Source: Marvania coccoides
Lineage: Eukaryota; Chlorophyta; Trebouxiophyceae; Chlorellales; Chlorellaceae
Length of the DNA: 64,000 nt
Direction: 5' to 3'
Assembly: GCA_963854735.1 (NCBI GenBank)
Contig: OY978098.1
Coordinates: 682,001-746,000 of the forward strand
This document shows, in pieces, positions 44,072-55,593 of the stretch. The notes beneath the pieces are model-generated. The model was not told where the DNA came from. It searched no databases and saw only the letters and a list, made by a program, of their open reading frames with translations. Each line of letters begins with the position of its first letter. The first letter of the stretch is position 1. The translations under genes and the position numbers were made by a program.

Positions 44072-46356
44072 TCAGCGCCGTTTTCTCCAATTTGGTGTTC
44101 TCCGCTCGCCGCCGTGGGTCCACTTATCAACCTCCTTCTCCACCTCTTTTACGTTACCATCCTCCATGCTCCCCTCATCCAGCACCTTCTCTACCGTGCG
44201 AGGGTCCACCAGGCAGCGATGCCACGAAAAAACGTCAAAATCTAACCCTTCAAAGGCTGCAGTTCTCAACAGCTTCTTCAGGTCGCTCTGCGGCACGATC
44301 ACGGTGCCTTCGTTGGTCCACGCCACCCTGGCGTGCACCCCCATCCTGCGCAGCATCTCACGCACCGTCTCCCGCAGCGGCGCTTTCCCCCGCTTCAGCC
44401 CCTGCCCTGTGATCAACAGCAGCGCCGGTGGCGGGCTTCTGACGCTCTCTGCATGCGTATCCTTGACCGCTAGCTCCGACAGCATGCCCAGCACCGCCAG
44501 TTGTGCGCTCCACGTGCCTTGGCAGTGCAAATCGACGGCCAGCATGCTGCCGTCCTGAGCATCAGGCCTCTCGTCGCGTGGGGGCCGCGTTTTGCCCAGC
44601 ACCCACCCCTCTCGGAACACTTCGTCGGCGCGCAACAGCAGGGGGGAGTGGGGGTCGCGCTTGTCCGCTGTCACCCAGTTAGTTAGGAGAGCGCCTACGA
44701 GGACGTTGTACGCGATCTGGTCAGGCGCGAATCCCTCCGCCTTCATCGCCATGAACGCCTCCTCCGCCTCGGTGATGAGCCCTAGAACAATGGCAAATAA
44801 AAGGTGTTAACATCGTAGAATCAAGGCTGCTTTTTCTTAAAGAAAGAAAGAAAAACTTGTTTAGCCCTCAAACTCACCGTGGTTGCCCAGCAGCACGACG
44901 ACCTCCGTAAAAGTCTCCCTCCCGGGCCGCACCCCCGCCTTGTCCATCTCCGCCAGCACCCGCAGCCCCCCCGTCAAGTCTCCAGCAATCCTGTGTGCCA
45001 TCAGCAGTGCAGTGTAGTGCACCACGTCAGCAACGACGCCCGCCTCGAGCATCCCATCCAGCGCCTCTCGCGCCCCCTCCAGGTCCTGCGCTGCAGCGCA
45101 TGCTGTGATCAGCGCCCCCCAGTTCTGCACCATTGGCACCAGGCCGTCGCGCTTCATTTGAGCCACCAGCTCCTTTGCTGCCGCCGCGTCCCCCGTGTGG
45201 CTGCACGACTTGAGCAGCACGGTGTAGGTCTGGGTGTTGGCGTGGTGCCCCGCAGCACGCATAGCAGCCAAAGCGTCGGCCGCTTCGCGGTGCAGGCGAC
45301 ACTCCGCGTAGGCGTTGATCAGCGCGGTCCAGGTGGCGGGGCCAGGCTCGATCCCCGCCTCCCGCATCTCGTCGAAAAGGGCCTGCGCCCGGGCGGCGTG
45401 GCCGCGCTGCCCGTGGCAGTGAATCAACGCTCGCCACACCTGCTCTGGGGGGACCTCTCCTGACTCCCTGATATCCCTCAGCAGCGTCAGGGTGCGCGCA
45501 GGATTGCCGCTGAGGCACAATGCCTTCACCATCATCGTCTGGTAGTGCGCAGTCACCTCCAGACCCGCCTCCTCCGCCGCTTTTGCTGCTGCCGAAACGC
45601 CTTCAAACCGTACATCGAAACAAGGCGAATACATGTCAGTTCGAGCTGAAAAAAGCACGTTTAAAAAAGCTCAGACCACGTCTGAGTACGATCTAATAAT
45701 AACAATGGAAATGTGGTATAGCAAAATAGCCTCAATAACTGACCCTCGGGCACCCCTGCGTCTGCATGCACTGCCGCCCAGTGAAAAAACACCGCCCAGT
45801 GGGGGCGCATCCCCGCCGCAAACATCTCTTGCACCGCGCTCTCCACGTGGCGCAGCATGCCCAGCGCAGCGTACATCCGCACCACGCTCACCGCCATCCC
45901 CGAGGTCGGGACCACCCCCCACTGCTTGGCAAGGTTGTACACCTGCAGAGCCTGCTGGGGAGTCAGACGCCGCAGAGACTCGGAGAAGGCCATCCCTGTG
46001 CGCACCCCCAGCCCCCGTGCGCAGCGTTCTTGCAGAATTTCCATGCACGTGGCGAGATCGCCTGTGGCAGATGCTTGGCGGAGCCTCGCAGCCCATCCGT
46101 AGTCGAAGGGGTCTTTGTGATCGGCTGTGCTCTGCTGGCGATAGTGAGGGTGCGGCGCTTGGGAGTTAAAAGGCTCCATTGCGGCGTTAGAAAGGGCAGA
46201 GGGAGGTGCGGCGAGCGGCGTTGGGGGTGCAGAAGCCTCTTCCGCCTTCTGCTCCACCGCAGGACTGGTGTCGTAGTCCAGGGCGCGTATGAGGGTGGAA
46301 ATGCCCCTGCGCCGCGCCCCCAGCGCCCCGCTGATGGACAGCAGCTGCCTGAGCAT
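44072..46356 (-). CDS. PPR-SMR protein (pentatricopeptide repeats plus Smr domain)
   Basis: Exons 45744-46356, 44878-45600 and 44072-44781 (minus), both junctions phase 1, 681 residues. An N-terminal organelle-targeting-type stretch (MLRQLLSISGALGARRRGIS) precedes about eight PPR motifs between ~90 and 450, for example VWRALIHCHGQRGHAARAQAL, TWTALINAYAECRLHREAAD and HYTALLMAHRIAGDLTGGL. The last exon has the Smr domain (~510-600): LAVDLHCQGTWSAQLAVLGM and ALLLITGQGLKRGKAPLRET. PPR-SMR proteins act in organelle RNA processing or translation, and in plants in plastid gene expression. The ITG-x-G core is present; the usual DLHG is DLHC here. The C-terminus is basic. Confidence 0.9.
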
Positions 46357-46666
46357 GTGGGAATTTGTTTTATACGCGCCGCTGTTGCAGCGGGGCAGGC
46401 TTCCCGCAGCTGATCATGGCTCCTAGGTTTATAATATATGGTTTTGTATAAGAATATTATGCTAAATGCGGCAATGAGAGCCAAAGTCTTCATCTGTTTT
46501 ACCTTTGTGATCAAAATTTCGGTGGTTGGGTGGATTTATTAAATATATATTAACTGCAATATCACCATCAAGATCATTAAGATCATGCAACTGCCTCAGC
46601 GCTGCCATTGCTTTGAGTAAAAAAAACAAATTATATTTTGTCATCACAAAATCCCTCGCAGCAACC
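46357..46666. promoter_or_regulatory. Divergent promoter, PPR-SMR / RPB7
   Basis: 310 bp, AT-rich, between start codons; a TTTATAATATATGG element lies at ~46430. No coding signal. Confidence 0.5.
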
Positions 46667-47433
46667 ATGTTCTACCATCTCACACTAAACAAGCAGCTGG
46701 AAATCCCGCCAAAATTCTTCGGGCCGCAGCTGAGGGAGGAGATCGAGCAGCGACTACGGCAGGAGGTGGAGGGATCGTGCTCGGGGCGGCACGGCTTTGT
46801 CATTGCCGTCACTGACGTGCTGAACCAAGGAAAGGGCATGATTCGAGAGGGGGTGGGCAGCGCTGCGTTCACGGTGGCATACAACTGCATAGTCTTCATG
46901 CCGCACAAGGGAGAGGTCATGGATGCTGTGGTGAAATCGGTGAATAAGGTGAGAGCTGTTTCTTCGCAGTGAATACACGTGTTTAATGCCATTTGTCAAT
47001 GTTGCTGCTAGACAGGCAGGTGGTTTAACCACGAGTGTGCTTTGCCCCTGTTTCCCTCCTCTGCAGATGGGATTTTTTGCAGAAGCGGGGCCGCTCCAAA
47101 TTTTCGTATCGAATCATTTGATTCCGGAGGAGTTTGAGTTTGAGAGCACGCATGAACCGGCGTACATGACCAAAGACGGCGACCAGAAGATCACGACAGG
47201 CTGCGAAGTGCGGATCAGGATAGTAGGCACAAGAGTAGACGCCAACGAAATCGTAAGTTTAATTTTTTAATACTAGTATTATATGCATTGAATGCTGCTT
47301 TTTTTTCCTCCTGCAATGCTGATATTTTGAAAGAGGCCTTTAACCCTGATGTGTGCTCCCAAAAATCCCTTTGCAGTTTGCTGTGGCCTCCATCAAGGAC
47401 GACTATCTGGGCGTCGTGGCAATGGCAGTGTGA
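46667..47433 (+). CDS. RPB7: RNA polymerase II subunit RPB7
   Basis: Stalk subunit of Pol II, partner of RPB4. Exons 46667-46948, 47067-47252 and 47377-47433, all phase 0, 174 residues. The N-terminal tip domain starts MFYHLTLNKQLEIPPKFFGP; EGSCSGRHGFVIAVTDVLNQ and GKGMIREGVG follow. Exon 2 opens MGFFAEAGPLQIFVSNHLIP, an almost invariant RPB7 stretch, then the S1/OB domain with CEVRIRIVGTRVDANEI. Exon 3 gives FAVASIKDDYLGVVAMAV. Length and all motifs match the Pol II form (not the Pol IV/V or Pol III paralogues, though those are close relatives). Confidence 0.95.
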
Positions 47434-47885
47434 AAACAAAGCAACAGGCGGCCTGTTTTCCTCCCTAGATGGTTACATTGATATGCTTAGATTTTAGTTG
47501 GGTTACAAATGTGAAAATTATGTGACTTTAGTAGATTAGGGGGAGTATGAAGAGGGGGAACAGCAGCAGTCGGCAAAAATATGCCAGATATAGCCTACCT
47601 GCATTGTAGTTATTCGCACCTATTTAAGGCTGCTCGACCACACTCGCCGGCACATTCGCCGTCTCTCCCGCACACAATGTGCCGCTGTTCCGTACTCCCG
47701 GGGAATGCTTTCTTCCTTCCCTGACCAAACTTTTTGCCGCCCCGGGGGGTAGACGCTATACCACCACACTCTGGTATGGTTTTTTTTTAATGAAAATGGA
47801 TATGAACTTAGGATTAGCGACAAAACCGTGGTGAAACTGCTCGGAGTGTATAGCGGAAGACCTGTCGTTTCGAATCTGTTTTCAA
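47434..47885. other. Intergenic between RPB7 and the lyase/chitosanase gene
   Basis: 450 bp; holds the RPB7 3' flank and the promoter of the next gene. No additional gene recognised. Confidence 0.55.
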
Positions 47886-50423
47886 ATGAACTCGAGTGTC
47901 CAAGCTCAGGTGCGCAACCCCAGTTTAGCCTTATATGGATTGCATTTATGCAGTTATCAACAGCCTGTTGGCCTCACGGTTGCGCACTTTGGTTACAAAG
48001 TTTCCCCTCTCTTTAGCAAGACTGGCTTGCAAGACTATTATCTGCCATTACATAACCAAAGCAAGACGTTGAATATGCCCCTGTCTGCAGCAGTTCAAGG
48101 GCCGACCAATCGGTCTATTTATCTTTCTATTGCTTGCGGCAGCCTTTGATGGCGCTGACGCGGTTCCCACAGTCACAGGGGTGAGTTGAACACCGGCCGT
48201 ACCTCCACTGCCAAGGGGGGCTTACTTTGCTTCAAGTTCACGCCCTTTTTGGCTGCTTACCTCCAGACGAAACAGAAAGCTATATGTTTGATCGCAAACG
48301 GCATCTGACTGTATTGTTGTCTTGACTGCAGCAAAGCAAGAGCCCTCCACCACCTCGGCGTCCCCCCCCACCTCCGCCAGCCCCCAAAGTGCAGACTGGC
48401 GGCTCAACTACCATTCCCATCGGTCCCGTGAGGCTCATGGGCGCTGGTTCGTTCATGCAGATCAAATTTTTGAACACCAGCGGCAAGCCTGTGGTCAACG
48501 GCATTGATTTCCCTCTGTACCCAGCTAGCCAGCCCTCTGGGGTAAGCCGGAATGCGAATTTTTAGCACCTACCCCCCAAAGAATATAATCTACACCCATT
48601 TCTCGGATATTGTTTATTAACTTTCTTTTCCTCCATTTGTATGCTTCGTTCAGAGCGCTGTGCTAGAGTACAAGGTCGATTTCTCAGAAGACTTTACATA
48701 CGGCAAGGGAGGCGTACTCCCAGGTATCATGGGTGGCGGCGATGAGTGCCCCAGAGGGGCTGCTGGCTCCACCTGCTGGTCGGTGCAGCTGGCGTGGCAA
48801 TCAGACGGAGCGGGCAAAGTCATTGCACACCTGCCGCGCAGCGCCCAAGTCTCCACGCTCAGTACCCCGACCACAGTTCTGGGCGACGGAGAGGCGGTGG
48901 CGCTGAAAGGCCTCGCTTTCCGGTACAAAATTGGGAGCTGGAACAGCGTGAAGCTGCGGGTGCAGCTCAACACCCCTGGCTATAAGGACGGCATTCTGCG
49001 GGTGGAAGTCAACGGCAAAGAGGTCTTGAAACTCACGGACCTCGTGTTCCGCTTCTTTAAGGACCTGGGCGTGGACGCGGTGCGCATGGGCATAAAGTAC
49101 TCTGGCGCTGTCCCGCCGTCCCCAAGAGGGATCGCGCTGTACGCCACGCTGTCTTCCGTGGAGCTCAGGAACGTGGCGTTTGGCAAGGCAGCTGCTCAAA
49201 CCGCGGCGGTGACCCAGTCCCTGGCGGACGACCCCCTCACAGACGGCGTTGCTGCCGTTGGGCGCAAGCTGCTGAAAAAGACGCCCAGGGCCCGGCAGGT
49301 GGCGGCGGCGCAAGCGAACACCTCCGACATGGTCTACATTCAGCCCATCGAGTCAGATAAGGGCAAACTCAAGCTGAAGTACCCACCGCCCCCTCCGTAC
49401 CCTCCGTCTCCTCCGCCGCCCAAGAGCTCTCCCCCGCCGCCCAAGAGCTCTCCCCCGCCGCCCAAGAGCTCTCCCCCGCCGCCCAAGAGCTCTTCCCCGC
49501 CGCCCAAGAGCTCTCCACCTCCCCCGAAGAGCTTGCTGCCCAAAAGTCCTCCCCCAACTAAGAGCCCCCCCCCCAAAAGCCCTCCTCCGCCCATCGTTTT
49601 TTCTTCCCCCCCGCCGCCGGTACCTACACCATTCAAATACGTCGACCTCTCCGTCAGCCAGCTCCGCCGCGCCATGCAGCTGACCTCCATCTTTGAGAAC
49701 GCTGACATCAACTTTCAGTACAGCTACTGCGAAGACATCGGCGACGGACGAGGCTTCACCTTTGGGTTCACCGGCTTCACCACGGCCACTGGCAGCGGCC
49801 TGGAGGTCGTCAAGGCGTACCTCGCGGCGAAGCCGCTCAACAACACGCTCACCCCTTACCTGGCCACGCTGATCGAGCTGGAGAAGTCCACCAGCGGTGT
49901 CACCTCCAATTTGGCGGGCTTCTGCCAGGCAGTGCGCACGGAAGCCAAGGGGCTGCTGTTCCGCGGGATACAGAAGAACGTGCAGAAGCGCATCGTCTAC
50001 GAGCCGTCCAGGCGGTGGGGAAAGCTCATTGGGGCGCAGCACGCGCTGACCAAGGGACAGCTTTATGACGCGATGGTCAACCACGGAGAGGGCCCTGAGG
50101 ACCCCTTCAGCATCGACTACATCATTCTTGACACCACTGCCGCCGTGGGAGGCACGCCCCTGACGGGCGTGGACGAAAAGGTGTGGCTGCAAACCTTCCT
50201 AGACGTGCGACGCAACAAGCTACGCAAGTTTGGGGACTCCGCGGGGCTGCCGCGTATCAGGTTTTACGAACAGCTGGCTGCTGCTGGCAACTGGAAGCTG
50301 CAGGGCCCCATCTACGTCGACTTGGTGAAGCAGCCGACTGGGTGGACCATCGAAGACATCTATTATGGGAAATTCCAAATCATGAACGCTCAACCCGACC
50401 ACAAGGTCACAACTATTGTCTAA
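47886..50423 (+). CDS. Secreted fusion: PL14-like polysaccharide lyase domain, Ser-Pro-rich linker, GH46 chitosanase
   Basis: Exons 47886-47909, 48091-48180, 48332-48541 and 48654-50423, all phase 0, 697 residues. Exons 1-2 give MNSSVQAQ plus a signal peptide (GLFIFLLLAAAFDGADA). After a short PPPPRRPPPPPP stretch, residues ~65-275 resemble PL14 alginate/glucuronan lyases: EYKVDFSEDFTYGKGGVLPG, CWSVQLAWQSDGAGKVIAHL, VQLNTPGYKDGILRVEVNGK. Residues ~350-430 are SSPPPPK units like algal hydroxyproline-rich glycoproteins. Residues ~437-697 are a GH46 chitosanase. Its catalytic Glu (SIFEN) and Asp (EDIGDGRGFTFGFTG) are both present. PL14 and GH46 enzymes are also known from chloroviruses and bacteria. 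Probable role is remodelling or degrading glucosamine- and uronate-rich walls; the substrates are inferred. Confidence 0.88.
49381..49620 (+). repeat. SPPPPK-type codon repeat (hydroxyproline-rich linker)
   Basis: Tandem 18-bp units coding SSPPPPK, at least five nearly identical in a row, then degenerate copies. The mirrored frame on the other strand is an artefact of the repeat. Length polymorphism is expected. Confidence 0.9.
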
Positions 50424-51131
50424 CGTATGCAACGCTGCCTATTTATCAACTGCCATTTTTTTACTGCGCTCAGTCTCTTTTCAATTATTTCCCCTCATTT
50501 CTGCCACTCATTACTCCCTTTAGGCATAGGTTTGAGGTTTCAGGTTTAGGTTGGCAGCAGGGCTGCTATTTTCCATGCCAACAATCTGCTACGCTTCCCT
50601 TCTTTTGCTGACCAGTTTTTTCTTATTTTATTTTATTTTCTTGCTATATCTGTTTACTTACCTTTTTTCTTTTTCTACTAAGTTTTTCCCTCTCTGAAGT
50701 ATTTTTTTCGGCGTTAACTGCACATACTTTTCTGCATTGAAGGCTTTAGGCTCGGGCCTTTTCATTTTGTGGGTAGTTCCTAATGGGGCATTTCCTTGTG
50801 AATATAAATGAACAAAATATAACAGGCTCTCCTTTATTATTGAAAAAAAAAAAAAAACTTCCCCCTTTTTTTCTTATTGTCTGCATCGATATTGTGTGTA
50901 AAACAATTCCATTACATTCAAATTTAGAGAATGCCAAAATCAATTCTCAGCCCTCAAAAAGGCATCAAGCACATCGGAAGAGAAAGAAAAAACCCGTTAA
51001 AAAAGCAGTATGAACTACACGGCAGCGCCAGAGTGGGCAGGGCTCAGCGCCATGCCACACCCCATGCGCCCCAAAATAACAACTCTGAGCAGGAAAAAAA
51101 ACACGATTATTTATTTAGTAGCTAGTGGCAT
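50424..51131. other. Convergent 3' flanks
   Basis: 708 bp between the fusion gene (+) and the KCS gene (-). T-rich then A-rich; no gene recognised. Confidence 0.6.
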
Positions 51132-52982
51132 TTAAGCCTCTGCGGCTGCGGTCTTTCCGCCTTCCAACCAGGCGCTGTGGCGGTCGTTGACGTGCCTGGT
51201 GGCCCTCCACACCGCGCTGTTGCACTTGAACCCAGAACCAAAGGCGATCTGCCACACGCGCTCGCCCTTGCGCACCCCGCGCTTGGTCTCGATGTTGGCC
51301 AGCACGTACCAGATCGAGGCAGACGACAGGTTACCGTAGCGGTGCAGTGTCTCCCGCGACGGCGCCACCCCATCGTGGCTCAGCTCCAGCTGCTTCTCGA
51401 TGGCGTCGATCACGCCGCGCCCCCCGGTGTGGATGCAAAAGTGCTCGAACGCCAGCTTGAAGTCGGGGATGTAGGGGCGCACCTTCATTCTCAGCGCCTT
51501 TCGGGCCACCAGGTTCACGAAGAACAGCAGCTGCTCCGACAGCGGGAGCACCAGCGGGCCCAGGGTGGTGATGTTGGCCTTCAGCGCGTGTCCGGCAATG
51601 CGCATGAGGTCTTTAGACAGGTGCACCCCGGGCTCGCCGCCCTCGTCTTGCCGCTGGTACACACAGTTGAAGTGGTCGTCGTCGCGGCCCATGTGGGTGC
51701 GCACCACGTGCATCAGCTCGTACTTTGCGCGCCACGCGTCCCGCCGCCGGTTCGACAGCACCATGGCAGACCCCCCCAGGCGGAAGAGGCAGTTAGGAAT
51801 GAGCATGGATCGATCATTACCGAAATACCAGTTCTGGGTTATGTTCTCGGTGGAAACCACCAACGCGGTGGCGTTGGGGTGCACCTGCAGCAGCTCCCGG
51901 GCCAGACCGATGGCGATGACCCCGGCGGAGCATCCCATACCACCCAGGTTGTACGTCACCACGTTGGTCCTCATTTTGAAGTGGTTGACGATCATGGCGG
52001 ACAGAGAGGGGGTGGGGTTGAACAGCGAGCAGTTGACGATCAGGATGTCCACCGCCTGGGGCTTGGTGCCTGTGGACTTCAGCGCCTCTTCCACGCACGT
52101 GAAGAGCACCTCCCGCGCCTCCTCCCGCGCCGATTCCATGTTGATATTGGGGGGATTCGCCACGATTCCAGGCGGGAGGTAGGTCTCTTCGCCCAGCCCC
52201 GACCGCGCCAGCACCTTCTCTTGGAACGAGAGGGATTCGGCGTTGAAGCGGCCGCTGTTCCGGCTGTGCTCCATAAACCAATCGTAAGTGACCTTAAGGT
52301 GGGAGGGCGCCTTGTAGCAGTGGAAGCCCAGCAGGTAGACTGGGCGGGAGCGGGTGGCGATGTAGGTAGCTGCCACTGCTGCGAGGAGCAGGCAGGTGGC
52401 GACAAACGTGAGGAGGTTGAAGGTGAGGTCGGTCTGGCGGGCCATGGTGAGCAGGCGGGCGAGGTCGCCCTGCTGGTACATGGTAGCCAGCTCGAGCTGC
52501 AGCAGATGGGAGGTTTGGTTTTGTAGGGGGGGGGGGGGGGGGAAGTGGGTGAGCAGGTGGAGAAAATTTGCAATTGAATAATTTGGGAGGGAGAGAAAAC
52601 TCACGATGCCCATGGCCGCCAGCGGCGCAAGGACCAGGGTGATGGCATGGCTGATGAGCACGTGGTATCCTGCGAGGGTCAGAGCGGAGGAGTTTGCGGT
52701 GAGAGGGGCTGCTGGGTGAGATTATGTGAGATGTATGGACGCTGACGTCCAACAACGCTGCTGCAGCCCATCCAGGCCAAAGCTCGCGCCTTTACGCACC
52801 TCGCTTGACGTATTTTAACCCAATTGGCGCGCCATGCCGATAGTCTGCATATCACAAACGTGAAAATATTTATTTAAATGGGAGTTGAAGTGGGAAGCGT
52901 GAGTTCTTCGCCACGTCCGCTCCTCACCAGGCACTTTCTCGACGCCAATGGGAACTTGGGTGTTCTGCCCTCCACGCCCCAT
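51132..52982 (-). CDS. KCS: 3-ketoacyl-CoA synthase (very-long-chain fatty acid elongase)
   Basis: Condensing enzyme of the ER fatty acid elongase. Exons 52928-52982, 52800-52844, 52605-52669 and 51132-52496 (minus), 509 residues. The short 5' exons were placed by frame: MGRGGQNTQVPIGVEKVPD, then YRHGAPIGLKYVKR-GYHVLISHAITL, which matches the K-Y-V-K-x-G-Y-H start typical of plant KCS. Two N-terminal helices precede the thiolase fold. The catalytic triad is present: Cys ~243 in NLGGMGCSAGVIAIGL, His ~410 in FCIHTGGRGVIDAIE and Asn ~444 in RYGNLSSASIWYVL. Intron 3 contains a 17-base homopolymer (G on the plus strand) near its 3' end. Very-long-chain products could feed membrane or surface lipids. 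Confidence 0.94.
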
Positions 52983-53293
52983 TGAACTCTTCACTAAACA
53001 GTCAGCGCAATTCTATAATCAAACTGAAACACACGCAGTTGCTTCCCTGCGCGTCTCAGGGCCCTGGTTGTTCAGCGCAACGCAAAAAAACATTGTTTTG
53101 CAATCGCTACAGGCTCCCAGCTGCGGGAAGAATCTCTCGATTCAAAAGCAGGAGTTGATCAAAGCAGGACGACTCGAGCTACCATTTATTTTTCTGTCTC
53201 GAGATTTTTTTGAGGGGCGCAATAAATTTTACACACGGGGCTTTCTCACACAACCACATTCCTAGCCCGCTCGTTTTAATCACAATAAACTCT
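52983..53293. other. Upstream region of KCS
   Basis: 310 bp between KCS and the stop of the next minus-strand gene; no coding signal. Confidence 0.55.
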
Positions 53294-55593
53294 CTAGTCG
53301 CCACCGCCGTCTCTGTCGCCGCCGCCGCCTCTACTGCCGTTGTGCCCACCTCCACCGCTGCTGTGGGCCCCAGGCCGTCCCCCTGCTGGCCCAGGATACG
53401 CCATGCCTGCTGGGAATCCACCGGCCATTGGCATCGCATGCAACCCTGGCGCCATCACCATCACCGCCGGTCCGCCAATTGCGCCTCTGGGGCCATACGC
53501 CATATGTCCAGGGTAGCTAGGGCCTGCGGGCATGATGTACGGCTGCGCGTAGCCTCTCGGCCCCATTTGCGGGTAACCATGCGGTGACAACATTACCGGC
53601 ACCATGGGGCCCATAGGCCCACTCATCATGGCGTTGCCGTGCATCCCCGCAGGGCCCATCTGCATGCCAGGCCCTGGAGGGGACCGCGCCGCCATCTGCG
53701 GCCCTCCCGGGGGGCCGTTGCCTCGGTCTCCGCCCCTCCGCTCGTACCCCCCTCCTCGGTCGTCCCGGTGGTGCTGCTGGTGCTGCTGTCGGTCCCTGTT
53801 GCCGTGGTGGTACGGCCCTCCTGGTTCTCCGGCGTGACCGCCGTCGCCGCCTTCAAAGCTGCGGTGCGGGTGCTGCCTCTGCTGCTGCTGCTGCGGGTGG
53901 TGGTACTGCGGTCCCCCGTGGCCTCCAATGCCTTGGGGGTGGGAGGTGGGGGGAGGGGGCGGCGGGGTGGGCCGCGAAGCGACGGCCACAGGGCCTCCAC
54001 CACCGGTAGACATTACTGCCACCGCCGGCGGCGGCGGCGCTCCTGCTGCTGCCGAGGGCGGGGTGGGGGGTGCGCTGCTGCCCGCCTTGGGGGCGAACAC
54101 AAACGACTTGGCGTTGACGTTGAAAGAGAAAGACTTGGCGTTGGGGTTGAGGGCCGACAGAGAGGACCCCGCCGGCTTCTTGGCAGCGTCGTGAGTTGCC
54201 GCTGCAGAGGGGGTGCTGGCGGCGGAACCTCCCGGGCTGGCCTTGTGCTGTAGCTTGGTCCCCACCGACTCGCTGAACTGCTTCATTTCGGACAGAGTGC
54301 CACTGCCGCCGGATGGGCCGGGGCCGCCCGGCCGCTGCTGCGCCTTAAACTGCTCGAAATCGCGGCGAGTGGCGGCGTCCACGCGCGGCATGCCCGGGTC
54401 CAGGTTCAGCGCCGCCAGCTTCTGCGCGTCCCCAACCAGCGGCGACGCCAGCTGCTTGGGCGTACCGTACGGCGACGACGCTTTGCCCCCTGCTGCGGTC
54501 ATTTGGGCGCGCACCTTGTTGGCCTCCTTGCGCGCGTCGATGGAGATCGGCGCGGACGCCGAGGGCGCAGCAGGCGCGCCACGGCCCCACGCCCCTTGCG
54601 ACGCCCTCTGCTGCTGCTGCGGAGGGTATCTCCCGCCGCCGTCGCGACCAGCGCCAATCGCCGGGGCTTCCCTGATGACAGCGCCGTAGCGGTCCTCCTC
54701 GTCCATGTCCCCGTCGTCGATCTCGATGCCGCGCTCCTCCAGCATGTGCACGTTTGTCGTGTTGGACTTGTTGCCCTTCAAGATCTCCGCCGCCAGGCGG
54801 TCAGCTTCGGCCACGCTGATCTTGGACTTGCTGGGGTCGAACGCTGTGGTGTACAGCTCCTCGCTGTAGTCGGTACGCACCCCAAACTTGCGTTCGTTCA
54901 GAGCAAACTGGTCCCACCCGCTGCCCGCTCCGCCCTCCATGGAGTCCTCCAAATGCATCAGCTGGGAGTCGTCCGCGTCGGGAGCCCACCGCTGCAGCTC
55001 GCGTCCCTGTGCGCCGCCCCGCCCGCGCGAGATCGCGGCGTCCGTGCCGAAGCCACCAGCGTCGTCACCAGCGCCCTGAGGACCGACGTCTGCGCCGCCC
55101 ATGCGCACGTCCTTGGCCTTGATCTCCAGCCAGTCGTCCGCAGGGATGACCTTCTTGGATTCGGGCAGGGTGGAGCGCGGCGCGACGCCGTTTTTGTCGC
55201 GCACCAGACGAGCCATGCGAAGGATCAGGCCCCCAGACTCCATGGCGTGAAATACACCCTCGTGCGTCGCTCCGTCCGCAGTCTGCACGATAATCGGAAG
55301 AAGGAGATGTGGGAGGGAAGGCGTGCTGTCGCGCAAACTAGGTTGTTCCCTCCGAGATGAGAAAATTAAATGTATTGGGCGCTCACCTTCACCTCCACCA
55401 CGTAGCCCACTAAAACTTGGTACACAAACATGCATCTTCCAACAGCGATGTTGGTTTTCTGCCCTCCCAGGCCATTCAGCTCTGCGATTTTTTGAATGGC
55501 ACCCACACCGCCATTTGTGGCTTTAGCGAGGCCTCCGGCCTCATCAGTGGCCATGGTTGACGATTTAGTGGAGCGCGCCTGGCTTGAAGGCAA
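53294..55593 (-). CDS. Ataxin-2 / Pbp1 homologue (Lsm, LsmAD, PAM2)
   Basis: RNA-regulatory protein of stress granules that binds poly(A)-binding protein. Exons 55387-55593 and 53294-55282 (minus), phase 0, 731 residues. The Lsm-like domain spans the junction: VGRCMFVYQVLVGYVVEVK-TADGATHEGVFHAMES. The LsmAD segment includes LNERKFGVRTDYSEELYTTA and AAEILKGNKSNTTNVHMLEE. Near 400-450 SALNPNAKSFSFNVNAKSFV matches the PAM2 consensus (LNPNAKxF), with a partial second copy. The remainder is disordered and rich in Gln, His, Pro and Gly; the last ~100 residues are Met/Pro/Gly repeats ending in Gly/Arg/Asp. This is the plant CID3/CID4-type architecture. Confidence 0.9.

Noticed and set aside
49353..50192. 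Long minus-strand open frame opposite the Pro-rich linker and chitosanase
   Set aside because: It is the mirror of the SPPPPK repeat (reads GRRGRALGRR units) and has no independent start context or family; the plus strand holds the real domains.
51177..52526. 449-codon plus-strand open frame over KCS
   Set aside because: Shadow of the minus-strand KCS gene; composition is His/Gln/Gly-rich and matches nothing.
52502..52604. Reading straight through KCS intron 3
   Set aside because: The frame stays open across it, but the stretch includes a 17-base homopolymer, and good splice sites flank it; the spliced form gives the expected KCS N-terminus.
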